Below, piece after piece: positions 57,890 through 64,000 of a DNA stretch of 64,000 bases. The DNA lies in assembly GCA_905221605.1 (NCBI GenBank), contig CAJNDS010001269.1, positions 755,501 through 819,500 on the forward strand, written 5' to 3'. The notes under the pieces were generated by a model. That model searched no databases. It worked only from the letters and a program-made list of their open reading frames with translations, and was not told the DNA's origin. The translations under genes and the position numbers were made by a program. The stretch comes from Symbiodinium natans. Lineage: Eukaryota; Sar; Dinophyceae; Suessiales; Symbiodiniaceae. Numbering within the stretch: position 1 is the first letter of the stretch; every line of letters starts with the position of its first letter.

Positions 57890-60800
57890 TCAGCTGATCT
57901 TAGTGAAGCTCACTTCCACACGACTGCTTCTCATGAGGAGGTCAAGCTGCGGAGCCTTCATGGCCTTTGTCAGCCCATCTGCCGCCATGGTGCTCGTATC
58001 GATCCAGCGGATCAAGGTGGTGGCGTTCACGGGAGGAGCATCAGAGTACAAGGGGTCTCCAACTTCCTCGCCAGCCTTTCGCCACACCAGCTGTCTGATC
58101 CCGCAGAGATCTATAGCTAGCCGTTTATCAGCCACGGTGTGGAGTCCGGCCTGGTTCACATGCTCTTCGAGCGATCGGCAGTCCGTCAGCATGATGAGCT
58201 CCCGTGCGTCCATGGCCTCGGTGAGAGTCTTGTCCACCTTGCCGCCGCAGACGTGGTGAAGTAGAGCCCGGACATGTTCTGCTTCCTCGTATCCTTGGAT
58301 CAAGGCCAAGGTTTCTGCCTGAAGCGTTGAGCGACATACTCGCCTTATCACGTTGGAGTGGTAGCCGAGGATGTAGACCTGCCCGCCGGAGTTCTCCAGG
58401 AAGTCGTGCCCACAGAGAACCAGCAGCCTCCCTGCCTGGGAGCGGTAGCCAAGCCGCTTGCCGTCCTGCGAGGTGTCAAAGTCCGCGGCGTGGCTTGCAT
58501 CTGTGAGGGAGAGCACCTTCGCATCCTCGATCTCCATTGCTCCGTACGGAAAGAAGAGGCCCTTATTCGGGGTGGACTTCACGTAGCTGAGGAGCTGGTT
58601 ACAGGAGAGGAGGTCGTCCACTGTGCAGGTCTTGAGGACAGTCTGAAGGCGGTGCACCTGGTAGGCGATGTCGATCCTGCAAACACGGACCAACCAATTC
58701 AAGGTGCCCACAACGGAGCGGAGTTGCCCGCGCTCCGAGTCAGTGGCTTCTGCTCCTCTCATCTTGCGCCGTTGACCGTCCAAGTGAATTGGACGCACCT
58801 TGGCAGCCGGATTAGGACAGCTCACGCGGATTCCATCCACATCCTGAAAGATTTGCCGGCCGCAGTACTCGATGAGCTTGTCGTCGTCAAGAGTTCCAAA
58901 TTTGAACTCGTTGCGGAGCCGGGCCGCGATGTCTTGCATCTGCGGCTCGCCTGCCCAGAGAATGTCGTCGACATGTGAAATAAGGACGCCTGCTACGCGG
59001 CCTTCCTTCTTGAGCACGTAGCAGGCGTGCTCAAGAGGAATGGCTTCCAGACCTTGTTCGAGACATACCCGATGAAGTCTCCTCCAGAATCCGCGGGGTG
59101 CATCCCGTGTGCCGTACACGGGCTTTCTGGCCACTAGCAGTGACCCAGGCTCCACGCCTGGGAGGCCACCTGGCGGTGGACTCAAGATCAACGTTCTCTC
59201 CATCGGTTCTCCTTGCAAGAAGGAGGCGGTGATGTCGCCTCCACGAATCTTCCAGCGCTTGCTTGCGCACGTGGATAACATGAAGTTGAGCATCAAGGAT
59301 GAACAAGTAGGGGAATCGGTTCGTGCGTCGGCAGCTCCAGATTCCAGGTCGCCTCGCACAACAATGCGAGACTTGTAGCGTGCCTCCTCCCATGGCTGAG
59401 CCTTGTTGGTGTCTACCCATCTCATCGGGGTGACGCCGATGTCGGAGTGCTCCTTCAGGAAGGCATCAACTTGAGAAGGAGGGATCACGTCCACTGCATC
59501 AAAATCCTTCCAATTGTTCCACTCCTTCCCGCGTGCTTGCGCGATGCCTTCTCTCTGCTTGCCCTCGGACTTGTTGAAGTTGAGCTCTTTGGCACGGGCT
59601 GCGGCGCTCTTCTTGTTCACGGTCCTCTTGGCCAAGAAGGCGCCAAAGGCTCGAGAGGAGGTAGATGCAGTTGGAGCCCCGGTTGCCGTCTCCGTACTTG
59701 AAGGTGGCGGTAGTCCAGGAGGTGGTCGACGTTCAAAGGTGGGCTCCGTGCGTACTGAAGGAGAGAGCTCGCGTTTCCGTGCTTGGTGTCCATCAAGTGC
59801 ATCCACAGACCGATGCATAGCTTGCTGCAGAGGGGTGAAGGTCACCGGTGGGCCGGCAGGTTGAATCTCGGTGGAGTCACGTCGGCTGGGTGGCATGTGC
59901 TCCTGATCTGGCTCCGAGCTGATCTCGGTTGTAGGCGCCAAGGGAGAATCTGGGACAGGAACGTCCACCCCAGGAAGTTGGTCAGGAGAAGGTCCAGGAA
60001 GAACAGGAGGTGGAGCATCGCCTCCAGGGCCGTCTGGTGGTCTAGGTAGTCCAGGTGGAGGTGCTGGAGGTCCATGTGAAGGTATAAGCGACGGCGCTGA
60101 AGCGGGCACAGGTTCGCTGATGTCGAAGAAGGTACCCTGCGCTCCAGCTGCCGTTCCAGCTCCACTGAGGTCGTCGCCGAAAGGGTAGTCGTGGTCGTCG
60201 CTGTCCACGCCGTCGAGGTCCTCGCGTCTTCGTTTCCGGCTCGGCTTAAGCTCCAGCTGCCTCTTGGCAAAGGCTTCGGCGCCTGTTGCAAAACGAACTT
60301 GCTCAACGGACACGGTAAGAGGGATGCCACCGTGCACGATCCAAAGAGTCGAACGGCCCTCCTGGCCGACAACCCTTGCAGGGCCAAACCATTTGTGGGG
60401 TCCTGGGCCAGCCTTTCTGCGAAAGCAGACAAGATCCCCTTGGACAAAGGGGCCACGCATTGGAACACTCTTCCTGAGGAGCGCTGCCCGAATCCTTTCA
60501 GAGGAGTCGGCCTGCGAAAATGCTTGCCGAGCCGCGCTTCGAATGGCTGCCTGCTTTGCGAAGGCTGTCTGGCCGTCGTGGATCTCCTGATGCTGTCCAA
60601 GTCGATCGGGCGCAAGAGGCGAAGTAAGGCTGTCGACTTCTGGCGGCAGTCGTCCAAGAACCCATTGGCTGGGAGTGAAGCCGGCATGGTGAAGGCGATT
60701 GTTCTTGATCGTAGCCGCCTCCACGCCTAACATTTCCATAGCTTCTTGCCCTTGGAGCTGTCGGCTGGCAACCACACGTCGCATGATGTCCTTCATCACA

Positions 60801-63800
60801 GCGCCTTGTCGCTCTCCTCGGCCGAGCTGGAAGGGTGACTCCAGCCCCGTGTAACGTAGTAGAGTCCCGTGGGACTTCAACATGGCCTGGAACTTGCCTC
60901 GGTTCTCGCTGCCTCGGTCAAGGGTCACAGTCTCCGGAGCACCAGCCCAGGACAGCCATCCATCCCGGAACTTTGTAGCGCATGAAGAGGACGAAGGAGG
61001 GCCATGTCCAGTGCCAACTAGCCACACAGCGTGGTACAGCGTTCCATTGTCCACAGCGGATAGATACTTGTACTTGACGCCGTCAACATCTCGGACAATG
61101 AACACATCGATGGAGATGTTCTTGTTGAAGGCGTGCTCATTCGGCATCTTCACAGGTCGCGGTTCGTTGGGACGTTGCACACAAGCACAAGCTGGGCAGT
61201 GGAAGTGGTTGAGTGCCTTGATGGCGGCGGGATCGGCACCGGCTGTCCGGAGTAGCCGCTGCATGGCGGCTGTGCTGCTGTGACCTGTCATGGTGTGAAG
61301 TCTCCTCAGCGCCACACGTTGGCTTCGAGGGAGCTGTCGCCAGGCATTCCGAGAAGCCATAAGAGGCGCAGCTTCCACTTCAGGTAGAACAGGGGGCGCC
61401 GTCTCCTCACGGATGGTGTCGAGGTGCTCGTCCTGTCGCCTGTTGCCAAAGGTGACGCCATCGCTGAGCGCAGTGGCCTCGTCATCCGGTGTGAGGATTG
61501 CGTCGAGGTAGCCGGGGTCGTCATCGTCCACGATCTCGTCTTCCAACTCAGCCTCTGCTGGAAAGGCTGTCTGGACGGAGGTGTTCTCAAGTGATTCTAG
61601 CATACCATCCAAAATCGCCTTGCACAGCTTGGGAGTCCATTCCTGAGCACGACGAGTACGGTCTGCTCCTTCAAGAGGTTGATGCAGGTGAGTGCCAGGG
61701 CATAGCCGCGCAAGCCGTTTCTTCAGCTCAGCGGTCGCGGTGACAAAGGCAGTCGGCCTTTGGCGCGGAAAGTTGTTCTTGGCATCCTTGAGTCCGAATT
61801 GGCACAGATCAGCCCTGACTGCTTCTAAAGGATCCATGGTGAAGACGTCGTGCGGTGGTTGTTCAAGTAGCCGCCGGCTCATGGGAAGTCGCCATATAGC
61901 ACTGCCCCACGGATGCTCAAAGAGGAACTGTCGGCCCTTGGCAAGCCGTTTGCGGGCCGTGCTCTGGAGCCACTCGATCACTGGGGTCCACCGGCGCCTC
62001 TCCTCCAAGCACTTCTCCCATGAGTCCCCAGCAAGCATGTTTGTCCAAGTTGACCACGTGGCGCAAACCGGGGAGCAGGTGATGGCGTAGGGGTCGTCCC
62101 GCTCGATGATGCGGTCCACAGCGTCGCGGCCATCGCGGGTAAGAAGGTCGAGGCCTGGGCCAAGTCGGATGTCCACCGGGTCGCTTACAGGAAGACCATA
62201 GTCACAGGAGGCCATGTGCGTCAAGACAGCAGCGCCAGCAACCAGTTCAAGGAGGAAAGTCCGGCATCCACGCGGGAGAAACGATGGCCTTCTGGTCTTC
62301 TTCCCCAACATTTGGCCCCAGAGAATCTGATCTGTCGCCGTGATGTCCTCGATGTCTCGGCTGACCCTTGCCGACTGCCCCTTGGACATGATCTTGCTCT
62401 TGAGAGCGTCGACAACCAGGTAGCCGATGGCCGTGTTCTCTACGCCGCCGTCCGTGCCGCAGCCGTCCTCCGAGGCCTCGTCATCCGAGTTCGTGACGCC
62501 GTCGTGCTCGTGGACCGGGTTGCCGGCGCGTTCGGTGTCCTGCTCGACGTCCTGCTTGCCATCCGTCATGAAGTTGTCGTAGTCGCCGATGTCGTTGGCA
62601 CCGCCGGCGGTCTCGTGGTCCTTGCTCTCGTCCGCGACGTCCGCCGGAAGTAGCCGAAGTCCGAGGAGGCCGTCCTTGATGACCAGCTTGAGGTCCTTGC
62701 CGAGAACCTGAGAGTGGGCCACTTCGGCAGACAAGTCGATCACCAACCCAAGCGCCTTCTGAGCCTGCAGGGAAAGCAACAAAGGAGCCTCGGAGCCGAT
62801 GAGCTCGGTGGAATAAAGGTCGCCTCGGGCAACTCCACCATCGAGGAGTTCAAGGCAAAGCTCTAGCTGTCGGGTACCAGCGGTTTGGATGGCCCCGCCG
62901 ATCCCCCTGAAGTTGGGCCTGTCCTCGGTGCAAAGTTTCGGCATTTCCTGTCGGGTCGCGTCCACGTACCTTTGAAGCCAGGCGTCGCCGTGACATGTTT
63001 GGCTGCAGCCGGTGTCCAGAATCGCCACGAGGTCGCCTTCCGCGAAGATCGTGTCGTCCTCGTCATCGTGGTCGAGGTAGGCCATGTAGGCGTGACGGTT
63101 CTGAGCATCGGAGTCAAGGGAGGCGTCATGTTCGCGGAAGTATTGAACCAATCGCTTCATAGTTGGGTGGCTCTGGTCGGTGACGTTGGCATAGCACCAG
63201 TGCTTGTAGTCGCGGTCCTCGTACGCAGCGATGTAGGCCTGGTTCTTGTACTTCCCGGACTCGACACGCGTCTCCCCTCGCATCCGCACACGCTCTGCCA
63301 AGCTTGCAGTATCTGAGGTCCGGGTCGAAGGTGTAGTCGATGCCGGGGCGGCCTGTCGTTGGTGCCAAATCGTAACCTGCTCGATCGTCAGCCGAAGCGT
63401 CTCCAACAGCCGGTCCGCCGGAATCGGGGCATCGCCGGTTGCTTCAAGACGCCTGCCCACTGCCTCGTTGAACGCGCCGACGATTTGCTGTATCTCCGGC
63501 GGGCTGAGCACGTAGCCGTCGAGGTCGTGACGTGTCGCGGACGTAGCCGCGTTCGAGGGTCGTGCCGAAGTCGCCGTAGAGCTCGTTCCGGTAGTTGACG
63601 AGGAAGCTCCAGGAACATTGCCGTCACCATCCGCTCGGGGAATGCTCTCTCTGAAGCCGCAGTCGAGACAGGTCCGCATTCTCAGAAAGGCATTTGAGCC
63701 CTTCCAGTGTACTCTGTGGTGTAGGCAAGCTGGGGCTGCTGCCGCCTTTGGCTGAGGCGCCGGATCCTGTGGCTGCTTGCGGGTGCGTTCGAGCACTTCG

Positions 63801-64000
63801 CCGCACGCAGTGCACTTGCGGATGTGGTAGTACTGGTTGCTGCCACTGGCGGTCGTCCTCGTATGCGGGCAGGACCTGCTATGTGGGGCCACTCGCCTCA
63901 TGCCTTGTGCCGGTTGTGCCACACGTGCTGCTGCGTCGTCCAAAGGTTCGGCGCCAGGAGATGGTGAAGAAGCCGGCGATGTTAGTGGCAGAGGTTCCAG
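57890..64000 (-). CDS. Copia polyprotein with an extra methyltransferase-like domain
   Basis: Open from the window edge to TGA at 57890-57892. The first in-frame TTG is at 63943 and no ATG is seen upstream to 64000, so the start is outside. Residues are counted from 63943. Two zinc-ribbon-like modules lie at 25-47 and 73-95 (CxH then CxxCG). A GKYKNQAY segment near 230 resembles the small C-terminal domain of ExoX-like proteins. Protease: DTGCS at about 310. About 560-690: LELVAGAAVLT, SPVCATWS and FEHPWGSAIW, a cytosine-methyltransferase-like layout. Integrase: HHCC finger about 882-916 and D about 945, D about 1009, E about 1043 (GERQG). Reverse transcriptase: KSRIVVRG about 1522, GGDITASFLQG about 1570, HVDDIL about 1659. 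RNase H: TDASHA, QAETLAL, TDCRSL, ADGLTK, about 1813-1992. It makes cDNA from element RNA and integrates it. No stop or frameshift is seen. Confidence 0.97.
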   Translation of the reverse strand: MEPLPLTSPASSPSPGAEPLDDAAARVAQPAQGMRRVAPHSRSCPHTRTTASGSNQYYHIRKCTACGEVLERTRKQPQDPAPQPKAAAAPACLHHRVHWKGSNAFLRMRTCLDCGFRESIPRADGDGNVPGASSSTTGTSSTATSARPSNAATSATRHDLDGYVLSPPEIQQIVGAFNEAVGRRLEATGDAPIPADRLLETLRLTIEQVTIWHQRQAAPASTTPSTRTSDTASLAERVRMRGETRVESGKYKNQAYIAAYEDRDYKHWCYANVTDQSHPTMKRLVQYFREHDASLDSDAQNRHAYMAYLDHDDEDDTIFAEGDLVAILDTGCSQTCHGDAWLQRYVDATRQEMPKLCTEDRPNFRGIGGAIQTAGTRQLELCLELLDGGVARGDLYSTELIGSEAPLLLSLQAQKALGLVIDLSAEVAHSQVLGKDLKLVIKDGLLGLRLLPADVADESKDHETAGGANDIGDYDNFMTDGKQDVEQDTERAGNPVHEHDGVTNSDDEASEDGCGTDGGVENTAIGYLVVDALKSKIMSKGQSARVSRDIEDITATDQILWGQMLGKKTRRPSFLPRGCRTFLLELVAGAAVLTHMASCDYGLPVSDPVDIRLGPGLDLLTRDGRDAVDRIIERDDPYAITCSPVCATWSTWTNMLAGDSWEKCLEERRRWTPVIEWLQSTARKRLAKGRQFLFEHPWGSAIWRLPMSRRLLEQPPHDVFTMDPLEAVRADLCQFGLKDAKNNFPRQRPTAFVTATAELKKRLARLCPGTHLHQPLEGADRTRRAQEWTPKLCKAILDGMLESLENTSVQTAFPAEAELEDEIVDDDDPGYLDAILTPDDEATALSDGVTFGNRRQDEHLDTIREETAPPVLPEVEAAPLMASRNAWRQLPRSQRVALRRLHTMTGHSSTAAMQRLLRTAGADPAAIKALNHFHCPACACVQRPNEPRPVKMPNEHAFNKNISIDVFIVRDVDGVKYKYLSAVDNGTLYHAVWLVGTGHGPPSSSSCATKFRDGWLSWAGAPETVTLDRGSENRGKFQAMLKSHGTLLRYTGLESPFQLGRGERQGAVMKDIMRRVVASRQLQGQEAMEMLGVEAATIKNNRLHHAGFTPSQWVLGRLPPEVDSLTSPLAPDRLGQHQEIHDGQTAFAKQAAIRSAARQAFSQADSSERIRAALLRKSVPMRGPFVQGDLVCFRRKAGPGPHKWFGPARVVGQEGRSTLWIVHGGIPLTVSVEQVRFATGAEAFAKRQLELKPSRKRRREDLDGVDSDDHDYPFGDDLSGAGTAAGAQGTFFDISEPVPASAPSLIPSHGPPAPPPGLPRPPDGPGGDAPPPVLPGPSPDQLPGVDVPVPDSPLAPTTEISSEPDQEHMPPSRRDSTEIQPAGPPVTFTPLQQAMHRSVDALDGHQARKRELSPSVRTEPTFERRPPPGLPPPSSTETATGAPTASTSSRAFGAFLAKRTVNKKSAAARAKELNFNKSEGKQREGIAQARGKEWNNWKDFDAVDVIPPSQVDAFLKEHSDIGVTPMRWVDTNKAQPWEEARYKSRIVVRGDLESGAADARTDSPTCSSLMLNFMLSTCASKRWKIRGGDITASFLQGEPMERTLILSPPPGGLPGVEPGSLLVARKPVYGTRDAPRGFWRRLHRVCLEQGLEAIPLEHACYVLKKEGRVAGVLISHVDDILWAGEPQMQDIAARLRNEFKFGTLDDDKLIEYCGRQIFQDVDGIRVSCPNPAAKVRPIHLDGQRRKMRGAEATDSERGQLRSVVGTLNWLVRVCRIDIAYQVHRLQTVLKTCTVDDLLSCNQLLSYVKSTPNKGLFFPYGAMEIEDAKVLSLTDASHAADFDTSQDGKRLGYRSQAGRLLVLCGHDFLENSGGQVYILGYHSNVIRRVCRSTLQAETLALIQGYEEAEHVRALLHHVCGGKVDKTLTEAMDARELIMLTDCRSLEEHVNQAGLHTVADKRLAIDLCGIRQLVWRKAGEEVGDPLYSDAPPVNATTLIRWIDTSTMAADGLTKAMKAPQLDLLMRSSRVEVSFTKIS

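Larger units (their letters stand above)
57575..64000 (-). mobile_element. Ty1/copia-type LTR retrotransposon, truncated by window edge
   Basis: The - strand carries a pol polyprotein in copia order (protease, integrase, reverse transcriptase, RNase H) followed by a candidate polypurine tract. The 5' part (5' LTR, primer binding site, probable start of gag) lies beyond 64000. The uninterrupted 6-kb frame suggests a young, possibly still competent copy. Confidence 0.9.

Overview
The window looks like nuclear DNA of a dinoflagellate, most likely of the Symbiodinium/Suessiales type. Four signs point there. (1) The recognisable genes are broken into many small exons, and most introns I modelled start with GC (a few with GA) and end AG|G. 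(2) Short arrays of the plant-type telomere unit TTTAGGG/CCCTAAA are scattered through the interior, some touching splice sites. (3) The gene families are typical of the group: a CDPK, ankyrin repeats, a SulP/SLC26 anion transporter, a PARP-type ADP-ribosyltransferase, and a multi-domain cysteine-rich secreted protein. (4) A very large Ty1/copia polyprotein is present. All host genes that I could model lie on the + strand; the retroelement lies on the - strand.

Layout. 1-14.2 kb: no gene could be modelled. It holds coding-like fragments, a 75-T run, small tandem repeats, ACC/GTC-type tracts and two copies of a dispersed repeat. 14.2-16.7 kb: ankyrin-repeat exons, interrupted by a long CCCTAAA array and a 370-bp GAA/GA tract. 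17.95-23.83 kb: a six-exon gene of 923 codons with a signal peptide, four copies of a cysteine-rich module, an SPRRR-rich segment, a transmembrane segment and an EGF-like tail. 26.2-40.4 kb: exons of one SulP transporter with a STAS domain. A 6.3-kb intron between two transmembrane exons contains a small RING-H2 gene, a (GT)n array, a 1.4-kb AT-rich island and two further sets of coding exons. 44.7-46.9 kb: a CDPK with intact kinase motifs and four EF-hands. 47-53 kb: unrecognised exons, a tandem exon duplication, trinucleotide and pyrimidine tracts. 53.3-56.7 kb: a PARP catalytic domain in very small exons. 57.6-64 kb: a copia element running off the right edge. Its polyprotein carries a methyltransferase-like segment between protease and integrase.

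The genes do not form an obvious pathway. CDPK (calcium signalling), SulP (anion transport) and PARP (ADP-ribosylation) look like ordinary independent dinoflagellate genes in a unidirectional array. All exon models were built by eye from reading frame, phase and family motifs; they have not been checked against transcripts.
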